Source: Desulfuribacillus stibiiarsenatis (lineage in GTDB: Bacteria; Bacillota; Bacilli; Desulfuribacillales; Desulfuribacillaceae). Taken from it: a DNA stretch of 64,000 nt. The notes below the pieces were generated by a model that was not told the DNA's origin, did not search any database, and saw only the letters and a program-made list of their open reading frames with translations. Made by a program: the position numbers and the translations under genes. The stretch lies in contig NZ_MJAT01000035.1 in assembly GCF_001742305.1 (NCBI RefSeq), positions 1 through 64,000 on the forward strand, given 5' to 3'. This document shows, in pieces, positions 41,924 through 52,300 of the stretch (the first letter of the stretch is position 1; the number at the start of each line of letters is the position of its first letter).

Positions 41924-43720
41924 ATGGGTGTACAGGTTGATGCCGAAGAGTGGCCAATTATAGCAGGGTTAATAGGTCTCATCCGTGTAGTAGGAAAAGA
42001 AGAAATTGCTATTAATAGAAATGGTATTGCCATTTCAAAAGAAAACTTAGAGGATTTAGCAAGCAAGATGGTTTACAAGTTAATCGAAACATTTAATGTT
42101 GTGGAACGAGATGTTGAGAAAATGCGTTGGTATTCAACTAACCTAGTTAAGAATCCTGATAAGTTAAAACTATATGCGACAGAAGTAAAGAAGATAATTG
42201 CAGAGCAACTTAAGAAAATAGAAAAGTATTTCGGGGATACTGATGAGTGCCAGCAAGTAAGAGACTTGGTAGAAAAACTGAAAGAAATAAATGATACACA
42301 AAGCAATCTAATCTTAGAAGATGTAATTGATCAATATAAAAAAATAGCATCAACCTCATTCATTAAAGAAAAGCTAACGTTAAATTATGTGAAATCTGTA
42401 ATTTTAAGTCCGTTTTTTGGACAAACAAGTATTTTGCAACCAGTGTTTAGCTCGAGGAACACAGAAGAGCATATTATTCAGATTGATAAAGACTTTGTTA
42501 TGCCGGCATTAATAGAATTGGAGCTTCATAATCTACTTAAGAGTGAAGAGAATATTGATGGAGTGGTTAAATATTTGGACCAAACCAAAGATGGATATCA
42601 ACCGTTTCGAGAGTGGTATCGTGAGATTAAGAAAATGAAAGATCCAGTTCAACTTAAACAGTATCTTTCTAAGCAAGTGTTAAAGTGTTCGTTTATTGAT
42701 AGTTTACTAGCAACACAGACGTATGAAGAAATGATGTTTTCACCGCTAGCGTTCTCTAATAATAATGCTGTAAACTTCAATTGGGATTTCGAGAAGAAGC
42801 AACCAATACCAATGAGTGCAGTAGCAAGACTAATTCTCTTTTTGTCCCCTTTAGGAATGACATTCTATAATCGTAAAAGGGGTTCCCAACAATCTACTGA
42901 GAATTTACGTTTTGCGGGGTTAATCATGACGGAAGAATCATTTGAGGATGTATTGTCATATAACAACACATATCGTATGCTACGATCAAAAAATAGTAGT
43001 TTTGAAGAGGCTATTGTAGGTGTATTAGAAGAATCTGTAGATAAGGCGGAACGCATATATAGAGCGTTTCAATTTTTAGAGGTTCACTCTGAATCAAAGA
43101 AGACTCTATTAGACTACTACCATATGCCAATGTATCTAGTGCACTATCTTAAGAAATACGGCAAGTCACTGAGGCTAATACAAAATCGGGAAATTAGGGA
43201 TGAATACCTTAGAACTTTATTAAAAGGGATAGATCCGAAAAAGGCGATATTTGAATTATTAAGAGAATCAATTTCTAATAGTTTTTATGGAGAAGGGGCT
43301 TATATAGCCACACGGGAACGACTAAGAGTATTAAATGCCAAAAAAGGAGTGAAAGAAATGACGAAAGACGACAAGTTGATTACCGCTATATACTTCCACG
43401 GCGTAGAGTTGCGCGAGGCTTTATTCCAAGATAAAGGATCTAATGAGGAAGGGGTATATAGGGCGAGTGGCCGTAAAAAGATGGAAGGGATTGCATACCG
43501 TCTCATCAATGCAATCAAGGCTGGAAACAAACAGGCATTTATGGATACGATATTCAGATTATATATTGGAGCAAAAGATTTAAGAGTTCCCAGTTTTTTT
43601 GTGAACGCATTTAAGGAAGACGGCTTAGAATTTGAAACGATAGGGTCAGCCTTCGTTGCAGGTATGTTAGGGCAAGAAATATCAAGAAAAGAGAAAGAAG
43701 GGGCGGTTAACAATGGCTAA
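41924..43720 (+). CDS. cas8b: Type I-B Cascade large subunit Cas8b (Cst1-like)
   Basis: A 598-residue protein whose position between cas6 and cas7 and overall character fit the Cas8b/Cst1 large subunit, which recognises the PAM and anchors the crRNA 5' end. Sequence conservation in this family is weak, so the call rests mostly on context. The helical C-terminal 120 residues (from M479) look like a Cas11 small subunit and have their own ribosome binding site and ATG. ATG start with AGGGGG seven bases upstream; overlaps cas7 by eight bases. Confidence 0.87.
   Translation: MGVQVDAEEWPIIAGLIGLIRVVGKEEIAINRNGIAISKENLEDLASKMVYKLIETFNVVERDVEKMRWYSTNLVKNPDKLKLYATEVKKIIAEQLKKIEKYFGDTDECQQVRDLVEKLKEINDTQSNLILEDVIDQYKKIASTSFIKEKLTLNYVKSVILSPFFGQTSILQPVFSSRNTEEHIIQIDKDFVMPALIELELHNLLKSEENIDGVVKYLDQTKDGYQPFREWYREIKKMKDPVQLKQYLSKQVLKCSFIDSLLATQTYEEMMFSPLAFSNNNAVNFNWDFEKKQPIPMSAVARLILFLSPLGMTFYNRKRGSQQSTENLRFAGLIMTEESFEDVLSYNNTYRMLRSKNSSFEEAIVGVLEESVDKAERIYRAFQFLEVHSESKKTLLDYYHMPMYLVHYLKKYGKSLRLIQNREIRDEYLRTLLKGIDPKKAIFELLRESISNSFYGEGAYIATRERLRVLNAKKGVKEMTKDDKLITAIYFHGVELREALFQDKGSNEEGVYRASGRKKMEGIAYRLINAIKAGNKQAFMDTIFRLYIGAKDLRVPSFFVNAFKEDGLEFETIGSAFVAGMLGQEISRKEKEGAVNNG
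43358..43720 (+). CDS. cas11: Internal Cas11b small subunit translated from within cas8b
   Basis: Inside cas8b and in the same frame, AAAAAAGGAG lies eight bases before an ATG (residue 479 of Cas8b). Translation from it gives a 120-residue, mostly helical protein that ends at the cas8b stop. In type I-B, I-C and I-D systems the small subunit Cas11 is known to be made in this way from the 3' end of the large-subunit gene. The size and the strong site fit that model. The separate product is inferred. Confidence 0.72.
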   Translation: MTKDDKLITAIYFHGVELREALFQDKGSNEEGVYRASGRKKMEGIAYRLINAIKAGNKQAFMDTIFRLYIGAKDLRVPSFFVNAFKEDGLEFETIGSAFVAGMLGQEISRKEKEGAVNNG

Positions 43721-44606
43721 AGCACTGTCGATGACAATAATATTTAAGGCGAATTCATTAAATTATGGAGAGGGAATTGCAAATATATCGGAATTGAAGA
43801 AAATTCATCGTGGTAATGGGGATGTGCTAACATTTGCCTCCCGTCAAAGTATTCGGTACGATATTGTGCGGCTAGGGAACGAGTGGTTCGAGTGGAATCT
43901 AAATACTGTAGATAAAACGAAAGGTACTCTACAATTTAGAGAGGATATATCAATTGCAGATTCAGTTGAAATGGACTTCTTTGGTTACTTGAAGACAGGG
44001 AAGAAATCACTAAAGAGACCAGCAGTAGCAAGATTATCGCATGCAGTATCCCTAGAACCATATAAGAGTGACCTAGAGTTCTTGAACAACATGGGTTTAG
44101 CAGAAAGAATTGATGAAACCCCAAACCTCGCAAACATTGAACAGCACGAGAGTCTATATTCTTATACGATTACAATTGATTTAGACAAAGTTGGTATTGA
44201 TGGGGAGGTTAAGCTAGATACGAATGAAAGGGCCCAAAGAGTGAATCAGCTCTTAGAGATAATCAAGTTACTCAATAGAAACATACGCGGTCGTCAGGAA
44301 AGTTTAGCGCCTATGTTCGTAATTGGAGGGGTATACTCAGTTGCGAATCCGTTTTTCTTAGGTAGGATTAATCTTGTACCTATGAAGAAGAGCTGGGATA
44401 TAAATATAAGTACATTACAATCTGTAACCGAGAGAACGTTTGCTGGGAATACAGTAGGCTCACAAACCTTTGTTGGATTTGATGCTGGAATTTTTGGTAA
44501 CGAAGCGAATTTTAGTGAAATAAATGTAATTGGCGTGAGCTCAGTAGAAAGCTTTTTCCAGAAGATAAAAGAGCAGGTTGGAAACTACTATGGAGTACGT
44601 GTGTAA
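43713..44606 (+). CDS. cas7: Cascade backbone protein Cas7 (Cst2/DevR type)
   Basis: A 297-residue RAMP protein of the Cst2/DevR family, six or so copies of which coat the crRNA in Cascade. Recognisable parts are the N-terminal strand region with ANSLNYGEGIANISELKKIHR and the segment LTFASRQSIRYDIVR. The ATG lies eight bases inside cas8b with GGGGCGG upstream. It overlaps the next gene by one base (TAATG). Confidence 0.92.
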   Translation: MAKALSMTIIFKANSLNYGEGIANISELKKIHRGNGDVLTFASRQSIRYDIVRLGNEWFEWNLNTVDKTKGTLQFREDISIADSVEMDFFGYLKTGKKSLKRPAVARLSHAVSLEPYKSDLEFLNNMGLAERIDETPNLANIEQHESLYSYTITIDLDKVGIDGEVKLDTNERAQRVNQLLEIIKLLNRNIRGRQESLAPMFVIGGVYSVANPFFLGRINLVPMKKSWDINISTLQSVTERTFAGNTVGSQTFVGFDAGIFGNEANFSEINVIGVSSVESFFQKIKEQVGNYYGVRV

Positions 44607-45304
44607 TGAAGGCTTTGCGGTTAAAAATATATCAGCAGACTGCCTGTTATAAGAAACCATTTGCGTTCAAGGTGTCAGAGACATATCCGCTTCCGCCGTA
44701 TTCAACCGTAAAAGGTATGGTTCACTCTATATTAGGTGCGGATTCACTTATCCCTATGAAAATAAGCATCCAAGGAATATATGACACGATAGTTACTGAT
44801 TATCAAACACATTATTTCTTTAAACGTGATAAAACAGAGGAATTTGCATTAACAGCTGATGGACTAGGGATAAGTAGGGAATTTAATGATATCACAACAA
44901 TGCCAATTTACATGCACATGTTATACGATGTCAATTTAGTACTACATATACAGGCAGCAGATGAAATTCTAGAACAACTTGAAAGTGCAATTAACTCACG
45001 GAATATCCATTTTAGTTTGGGCAGATGGGAAGACTTAGTTCGTGTAGATGAATGTGAGATTATACATTTGCAAGATTGTGGAGAGCCCCGACCATTACAC
45101 CATAACGCATTTGTTCCAATCGAATATTTATCTGATGTGGCGCATTTTCCTTATAAATTGAATTGGACATATGAAGTAATAAATAATGTTCGAGTGTGGA
45201 ATAAAATCCAAGTGGGTTACGTTCAAAAAGGCTTGTGGATTGAGCAACATGAACAATTGAAAATTGACCCCTATGGTGACCTTGTATTTTTCCATATTGA
45301 TTAA
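44606..45304 (+). CDS. cas5: Cascade protein Cas5 (type I-B, Cas5t)
   Basis: A 232-residue RAMP protein with the Cas5 N-terminal pattern (LRLKIYQQTACYKKPFAFKVSETYPLPPYSTVKGMVHSILG), which holds the crRNA 5' handle. The start codon overlaps the cas7 stop by one base, indicating coupling. The C-terminal part is divergent, as usual. A perfect hairpin follows before cas3. Confidence 0.92.
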   Translation: MKALRLKIYQQTACYKKPFAFKVSETYPLPPYSTVKGMVHSILGADSLIPMKISIQGIYDTIVTDYQTHYFFKRDKTEEFALTADGLGISREFNDITTMPIYMHMLYDVNLVLHIQAADEILEQLESAINSRNIHFSLGRWEDLVRVDECEIIHLQDCGEPRPLHHNAFVPIEYLSDVAHFPYKLNWTYEVINNVRVWNKIQVGYVQKGLWIEQHEQLKIDPYGDLVFFHID

Positions 45305-45329
45305 AGGGGGAGCCTTGGGCTCTCCTTTT
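45303..45329 (+). other. Intercistronic hairpin between cas5 and cas3
   Basis: AAAGGGGGAGCC and GGCTCTCCTTTT pair over all 12 positions (two G-T) around a TTG triloop. The stem starts at the cas5 stop codon and ends in TTTTA, so it could be a weak terminator or an mRNA processing site that lowers cas3-cas4-cas1 expression relative to Cascade. Confidence 0.65.
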
Positions 45330-45347
45330 ACATAGAGGGGGATTTTC

Positions 45348-47579
45348 ATGATTTACTATGCTAAGTCAGTGCCCATAGAAACAATTTCACAGCATACAGA
45401 TGAATTACTTTTAAGATTAGAAGAATACAAACGGGTAAACTATGAATCATTGCCGTTGCTTAACCAACGGGATTGGGAACTGTTAGAGATAGCTGTCAGA
45501 TATCATGATGTCGGGAAAACTGATCTTGTGTTCCAAAATAAAATTCGCTCGGTTATAAACGAGGAACTACTGAAGACTAACTATGATTCTGACGTACCGC
45601 ATAGTTTTTTATCGGTAATGGCAATCCCATATGACCTTCTAAAGATTGATAAAGAAGAAAGAAAAATACTGTCCCAAATTATTGGGTTTCATCATGAACG
45701 AGATGTTGCAGTAGAACATGAGCAAGATGAAATAATCGACACATACAAGCGCAATATTTTGCCATTCAAAGATGAGATTGAGAAACAGTTAGGAACAGTG
45801 ATTGATAAGTCTAGTTATGGTACTAAATTGAATGTTCTTCATACTAAAAAGAGATTAACGCCTAGTGACGACGGGTATCTAAAATATGTATTACTAAAAG
45901 GGATTCTGCACCGATTGGATCATGCTGCATCTGCGCACGTGCCTATAGAACTTGCTTCTGAAATGAATGTGGGACATTATGTAAATAGGTATTTTACGGA
46001 TAAGATTAAAGTAGAGAAAAGGCCGTTACAACGATTTGTAGAAGAACAACAAGAATCGCATTTAGTAATAGTTGCACAAACGGGAATGGGAAAAACAGAG
46101 GCTGGACTACTATGGATTGGGGATAAAAAAGGTTTCTTGACTTTACCGCTCAGGGTCAGCATTAATTCAATGTATAGCAGAATTACGAATATGGAAAATA
46201 TAGGCTTCAGCAAAGTTGGTGAAGACGGCATTGAAGAAGCGACAGGGCTTTTGCATTCTACTAGTTATGAGTATTTATCAACTCTAGAAATATTGGACGA
46301 GCGATTATTATCCCAAATGCATAATCAGTCTAAAGAGTTCGCCAACAAATTAATTATATCTACCATAGATCAGATTCTTAAATTCCCTTTCTATTATCTA
46401 GGTTTTGAAAAAGAATATGCTACGATGAGTACTTCAAAAGTTATTATCGATGAATTACAAGCGTATGACCCGAAGATTGCCGCGCTACTAATTCGGGCGA
46501 TGGTGCTAATTGACCAAATCGGGGGATCGTTTATGATTATGACAGCGACCTTGCCTGACTACTATTTCAAAACACTGCTTAAAAAAATGAAAAATCCTCG
46601 GCGTCCTATTATGTTTCAAGAATTTATAGACGATACAGTAAGAAGGCACCATTTGAAACTTAGTAATCAATCTATTGCAGACGACGAAGTTATTCAAGAG
46701 ATGTATGAAAAAGGGATATCGAAGAAAGTTCTTGTAATATGTAATACCGTTAATAGAGCAGTAGAAATCTTTGATAAATTAAAACATCTAGGAGCGAAAG
46801 TAAGGCTATTACACTCACGATTTATTAAAAGGGATCGTGAACGATTAGAAAAAGAAATACTAGAATTTGCCCATAATAATGAGACAGGTATTTGGGTAAC
46901 CACTCAATTGGTGGAGGCAAGTTTAGATATTGATTTTGACATTCTTTTTACTGAGATGTCAACGTTAGATAGTCAATTTCAAAGATATGGGAGATGTAAT
47001 AGAAAAGGCATAAAGTCATTTGAAGAAGCTAACGTCTATGTATTTACTAACAATGTATCTGGTATTATGAATAAGAAAGGCTCAGTTTACCATTATGAGA
47101 TTTATCAAAGAAGCTTAGAGATATTAAATATTTACATTGATGAAATACCATTGTTAGAATCAACAAAAGCAAACATGATAAAGGAATTATATGATGAAAA
47201 TGGGTTAGAAGGTACTAAGTTTAAAGATGAGTTTGACAGAACCCTCGCACAATTTGAGGATAGACCGCACTATGATCTAAAAAAACAAGAGGCCCAGAAC
47301 CTACTTAGGGATATTCAGCAAACTCAAGTATTGCCTATCCAGTTTTTAATGAATGAAGAGTACACAGATGCTTTATATTTGTATGAGTCGAGTCAGACAA
47401 AATTAGATAGAAAGAAATATAGAAAAGTACTAGAATCTTTTACTTTATCAGTTAATAAGTGGAGGGCAAAAGATAAAATAACATCAGAAATAAATGGTCT
47501 TCAAGGAATCTTTGTAATTGACTGTATGTATTCTCACGAAAAAGGCTTGTTATTAGAGGAAGTAGAACTTTTTGTATAG
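45348..47579 (+). CDS. cas3: CRISPR-associated helicase/nuclease Cas3
   Basis: A 743-residue effector with an N-terminal HD nuclease domain (H16, H53-D54 in RYHDVGK, HH near 114) and a superfamily 2 helicase: P-loop AQTGMGKTEAG near 243, DEXH-type box DELQ at 368-371, motif III MTATLP, and motif VI QRYGRCNRKG. It degrades target DNA after Cascade binding. AGAGGGGG precedes the ATG. Confidence 0.95.
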   Translation: MIYYAKSVPIETISQHTDELLLRLEEYKRVNYESLPLLNQRDWELLEIAVRYHDVGKTDLVFQNKIRSVINEELLKTNYDSDVPHSFLSVMAIPYDLLKIDKEERKILSQIIGFHHERDVAVEHEQDEIIDTYKRNILPFKDEIEKQLGTVIDKSSYGTKLNVLHTKKRLTPSDDGYLKYVLLKGILHRLDHAASAHVPIELASEMNVGHYVNRYFTDKIKVEKRPLQRFVEEQQESHLVIVAQTGMGKTEAGLLWIGDKKGFLTLPLRVSINSMYSRITNMENIGFSKVGEDGIEEATGLLHSTSYEYLSTLEILDERLLSQMHNQSKEFANKLIISTIDQILKFPFYYLGFEKEYATMSTSKVIIDELQAYDPKIAALLIRAMVLIDQIGGSFMIMTATLPDYYFKTLLKKMKNPRRPIMFQEFIDDTVRRHHLKLSNQSIADDEVIQEMYEKGISKKVLVICNTVNRAVEIFDKLKHLGAKVRLLHSRFIKRDRERLEKEILEFAHNNETGIWVTTQLVEASLDIDFDILFTEMSTLDSQFQRYGRCNRKGIKSFEEANVYVFTNNVSGIMNKKGSVYHYEIYQRSLEILNIYIDEIPLLESTKANMIKELYDENGLEGTKFKDEFDRTLAQFEDRPHYDLKKQEAQNLLRDIQQTQVLPIQFLMNEEYTDALYLYESSQTKLDRKKYRKVLESFTLSVNKWRAKDKITSEINGLQGIFVIDCMYSHEKGLLLEEVELFV

Positions 47580-47592
47580 GTGGTGAATGTAT

Positions 47593-48099
47593 ATGCATGA
47601 CCAATCTATAGGTGGAATCGATCTACAATATTATGAGTTATGTAAACGGAAGTTATGGCTATATAGGAAAGGCATCAATATGGAGGAAGAATCTGATTAT
47701 GTTTTACAAGGAAAAGTATTACATGAAAGGTCGTATCCAAGACTACTTGATAAAGAACGGTTGATTGATGATGCATTTGCTATCGATGCAATAGACGGGG
47801 AATATGTAAGAGAGGTTAAGCTATCAAGCAAAATGTCGAATGCAGATAAGATGCAGATGTTATTTTATCTTTATCAGCTTTCTTTGCGGGGGATTTATAA
47901 AAAAGGTCTTATAAGTTATACGAAGGAAAGGCGAACAGAGGAAATCGAATTAACGGAAAGCAATCAAAAACAAATCATCTCGGCAATTGGCGGGGTCTAT
48001 GAAATAATAAATCTGCCAACGGCTCCTCCTGTAAAGAAATTCCCTTATTGTAAATCGTGTGCTTATTATGAGTTTTGCTATTCTAGGGAGGATGATTAG
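47593..48099 (+). CDS. cas4: CRISPR-associated exonuclease Cas4
   Basis: About 168 residues of the Cas4/RecB nuclease family with an iron-sulfur cysteine set (one Cys in YYELCKRKLWLY, three in the C-terminal CKSCAYYEFC) and nuclease motifs (GKVLHE, FAIDAIDG, REVKLSS). It trims prespacers and selects their PAM end for Cas1-Cas2. The ATG at 47593 lies nine bases after AGGTGG; another ATG at 47587 is only three bases away from that site. Confidence 0.93.
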   Translation: MHDQSIGGIDLQYYELCKRKLWLYRKGINMEEESDYVLQGKVLHERSYPRLLDKERLIDDAFAIDAIDGEYVREVKLSSKMSNADKMQMLFYLYQLSLRGIYKKGLISYTKERRTEEIELTESNQKQIISAIGGVYEIINLPTAPPVKKFPYCKSCAYYEFCYSREDD

Positions 48100-48101
48100 A
48101 T

Positions 48102-49088
48102 ATGTTGCGTGATCACTATATTTTTTCTAATGGCAGGCTTAAGCGTAAGGACAACACAGTGTATTTCGAAAATGAACAAGGGCAGAAAAAAGCCCTCCCT
48201 ATTGAAGCGATTCAAACATTGCATTTGTTCGGCGAAATCGATTTAAACAGTAAATTTCTTACTTATATCAGTCAATACGGGATATCATTACAGTTCTATA
48301 ATTACTATGGATTTTATGCAGGTGCATATCATCCAAAGGAGAAAAAAGAGTCGGGTCTAGTAATTGTAAAACAAAGTGCTCACTACTTAGATAGGGATAA
48401 GAGACAATTTCTAGCATATCAATTCTTGCAAGGTGCAGTCCATCATATGTTACGAAACCTTAGAAGACATAAAGAAAGTGTACAAACCCATATTGACGAG
48501 ATAGAATTAATTGCACAGAAACTTCAATTTGCTAAAGATATTCAATCTCTTATGGGAATAGAAGGTCAGATTAGACATATTTATTATCAATCATTCAATC
48601 ATATATTAAAACAAGACTTCTTAATGGAAAAGCGCGAGAAACAACCACCTAGAGATCCACTTAATGCGCTAATATCGTTTGGTAATACATTGATGTACAC
48701 TGCAATACTAGGGGAAATATACAAGACCCCTCTAAATCCGACCATAAGCTACTTGCATGAACCGTCAGTGAGACGCTTCTCTTTATGCTTGGATATAGCA
48801 GAGATATTCAAACCACTAATTGTTGATTCGATTATATTTGCTTTAATAAACAAGAAAAGCATTACAAAAAAACATTTTGAATACTTAGAAAAAGAGATTT
48901 GTTACTTAAATGAAGAAGGGAAAAAACGCTTTATAACTGCATGGGAAGAGAAATTAGGTACATCAGTAAAACATAGAACATTAAATCGTAATACAACCTA
49001 TCGATACTTATTGCGATTAGAATGTTATAAATTAGTAAAGCACGTTATTGATGATCAAGTATACAAACCATTAAAAGCGTGGTGGTAG
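48102..49088 (+). CDS. cas1: CRISPR-associated integrase Cas1
   Basis: A 328-residue Cas1 with the metal ligands E154 (LMGIEGQIRH), H219 (YLHEPS) and the D231/E234 region (LDIAEIFKP). It inserts new spacers next to the leader together with Cas2. The ATG lies two bases after the cas4 stop with GGGAGGATG upstream. Last gene of the operon; the leader and array follow. Confidence 0.96.
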   Translation: MLRDHYIFSNGRLKRKDNTVYFENEQGQKKALPIEAIQTLHLFGEIDLNSKFLTYISQYGISLQFYNYYGFYAGAYHPKEKKESGLVIVKQSAHYLDRDKRQFLAYQFLQGAVHHMLRNLRRHKESVQTHIDEIELIAQKLQFAKDIQSLMGIEGQIRHIYYQSFNHILKQDFLMEKREKQPPRDPLNALISFGNTLMYTAILGEIYKTPLNPTISYLHEPSVRRFSLCLDIAEIFKPLIVDSIIFALINKKSITKKHFEYLEKEICYLNEEGKKRFITAWEEKLGTSVKHRTLNRNTTYRYLLRLECYKLVKHVIDDQVYKPLKAWW

Positions 49089-49334
49089 TGTTGTAAAATT
49101 TCATATAATCGATTACATTATATGGTATGATTGGCGTATATGATAAATTTTTTAATTACATTTTGCAGCAAATGTGAATAGTGACTTAGTTTTGTCTAAA
49201 GCCTGTGGAATAAGGGGTTCTGAACTTTTTTTTCATAAAATTAAAATCGCAACCCCCGATTTACTGCAAATGGTATAATTCTTGTCAGACAAGAATGCTG
49301 TTCTGTCAGGCTTTCTGATGCTTAACTTTTGAGG
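49089..49334 (+). other. CRISPR leader
   Basis: The 246 AT-rich bases between cas1 and the first repeat. It contains a perfect inverted repeat CATATAAT / ATTATATG (49102-49109, 49117-49124), an extended -10 element TGGTATAAT (49271-49279) and a second inverted repeat ATTCTTG / CAAGAAT (49278-49284, 49290-49296). Decay of the repeats at the far end of the array confirms that this side is the leader. Confidence 0.8.
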
Positions 49335-52300
49335 ATTTCATCTGAACGTAGTGGGATATAAAGACCTAAGAAAACGATTAAAACCGAGAAAATCGACCTA
49401 GATTTCATCTGAACGTAGTGGGATATAAAGGTAGATATCTGTATAAATTTCGAAATTAAAGATCCCGATTTCATCTGAACGTAGTGGGATATAAAGAAGA
49501 AAAAAAAGGAAAGCTATAATAAAGGCAATAAATTTCATCTGAACGTAGTGGGATATAAAGTGATATTCGGAGTCATTGACAATATCGACTGGTTTAATTT
49601 CATCTGAACGTAGTGGGATATAAAGTTACTATCAGTTTCATATTTAAGAAAATCATAATCATTTCATCTGAACGTAGTGGGATATAAAGTCGGTCTATCT
49701 CTTTGGGCTCTTGGCTTTGGTATCATTTCATCTGAACGTAGTGGGATATAAAGTTAGATCCTGATGTAAACGAGGTAGATTTAAAAGAATTTCATCTGAA
49801 CGTAGTGGGATATAAAGTCCTATCCCACACATCCCAAATTGCTCTGTAAGCGTATTTCATCTGAACGTAGTGGGATATAAAGGTATAAAAAAGAAGCCCC
49901 TAGATTGGGGCTTTCTCATTTCATCTGAACGTAGTGGGATATAAAGTCTAATGACACCGCAGTATTTCTATGGGGCAATCCATTTCATCTGAACGTAGTG
50001 GGATATAAAGATCAAGGAATATGGGGATACGGTTTACTTCTCTGACCATTTCATCTGAACGTAGTGGGATATAAAGTGCTATGAACTGTATGAGTATTGC
50101 AAATTAGTTTTAATTTCATCTGAACGTAGTGGGATATAAAGATTCGAGCAAGGGCTGCTGCTTACACTCTAGCAAACAATTTCATCTGAACGTAGTGGGA
50201 TATAAAGGTTAATAGGAGTGTTAGCAACTTTTTTCATAGCAGATTTCATCTGAACGTAGTGGGATATAAAGAACGAAGAAATGAGCCCATTCAACTTCAA
50301 AGAAATGATTTCATCTGAACGTAGTGGGATATAAAGATAGATGATTCAGTATTGTGTTTGTACAGGCAGGAGTATTTCATCTGAACGTAGTGGGATATAA
50401 AGGTCATATGAAATGTTTGGCGTTAATTTCTACAAGAATTTCATCTGAACGTAGTGGGATATAAAGTATATAAGTCCATTAACAGCACACGCTAACGGTA
50501 CGATTTCATCTGAACGTAGTGGGATATAAAGACCTTTGTAAAACTCACCTTCATATCTAGGTAAACATTTCATCTGAACGTAGTGGGATATAAAGACAGT
50601 TAAAGGCATTCGTATTGGTTATGTGAAAGAATTTCATCTGAACGTAGTGGGATATAAAGACCTCAGACATAAGAACAAGACAGTTTGAAACCTTATTTCA
50701 TCTGAACGTAGTGGGATATAAAGTTCGATGAAATGCTCGATACCATGAATGAAATGAAAGAATTTCATCTGAACGTAGTGGGATATAAAGTTCTTAAGGT
50801 CAATCCCTTGCCTAGCAAAAGATTCAATTTCATCTGAACGTAGTGGGATATAAAGAGTAGATTCTTTGAATTGATAGTGATATCTTTCTTCATTTCATCT
50901 GAACGTAGTGGGATATAAAGGTGCGACATCGGTATCTACGCTTTCAGGCGTTACCTCATTTCATCTGAACGTAGTGGGATATAAAGAGCGTACAAAAGCC
51001 CAAGCATAAAAGGCGAGTACCAATTTCATCTGAACGTAGTGGGATATAAAGACATCACCTACTTACTCTGGACCTTTATATCCTGATGATTTCATCTGAA
51101 CGTAGTGGGATATAAAGTGAAATAGCTTAGGTTCAATATTTTGTTCATGTATGATTTCATCTGAACGTAGTGGGATATAAAGTTTGTCTCTTAAATCGTT
51201 TATTGTATTTCCTAACTTGATTTCATCTGAACGTAGTGGGATATAAAGATGGATGAAAACACTATTGACGTAGTGCAGGAGAAATTTCATCTGAACGTAG
51301 TGGGATATAAAGATGTTTAAGACGTCCGACAACTTCGGATATTGCTGATTTCATCTGAACGTAGTGGGATATAAAGATCAATGAAATCATTAAACATAAT
51401 AAGGCTCATGCCATTTCATCTGAACGTAGTGGGATATAAAGACAAAGGCAGGATAAAGACATGACAGAGCAGGAACTTATTTCATCTGAACGTAGTGGGA
51501 TATAAAGTCCAAGCCACAAACCAGTAATAAACAAGCTAATATATTTCATCTGAACGTAGTGGGATATAAAGAGCATAATCAATATATCTTCCATCGGGAA
51601 AATGAGAATTTCATCTGAACGTAGTGGGATATAAAGGAAGGTGGATATGGCCATTTAGTTGTTGTGCAAGCCAATTTCATCTGAACGTAGTGGGATATAA
51701 AGTAAGCAGGCTTTTTACTAATTGATCTCCCGTCTTTGATTTCATCTGAACGTAGTGGGATATAAAGAGAGAAGTAAATTGCAAATTATGTTTAAAGGAA
51801 ATATTTCATCTGAACGTAGTGGGATATAAAGCAAACAGAGCAAAAGGAAGATTTAGCAGGCAACAAAATTTCATCTGAACGTAGTGGGATATAAAGGCTG
51901 ATTAATGCAACGTATCAGCGTAGACTTTCCTATTTCATCTGAACGTAGTGGGATATAAAGCCAGTAGGCGCGGTTGCTACTGCAATCGTTGGCACATAAT
52001 TTCATCTGAACGTAGTGGGATATAAAGTTGATTTTCGAACTCCAAAGACTACAGCGAAAACAGATTTCATCTGAACGTAGTGGGATATAAAGAAAACATT
52101 TGAAGGTGCGGATTTAGGTAGTCCTGAATTTCATCTGAACGTAGTGGGATATAAAGATTTAGCGGCTTTCAAAAGATTAAGTTGAAACTCAAATTTCATC
52201 TGAACGTAGTGGGATATAAAGAGGAGAGAACGTGTATTAATCATTACCGTATAAGTATTTCATCTGAACGTAGTGGGATATAAAGGCGGCTCTTGGAATC

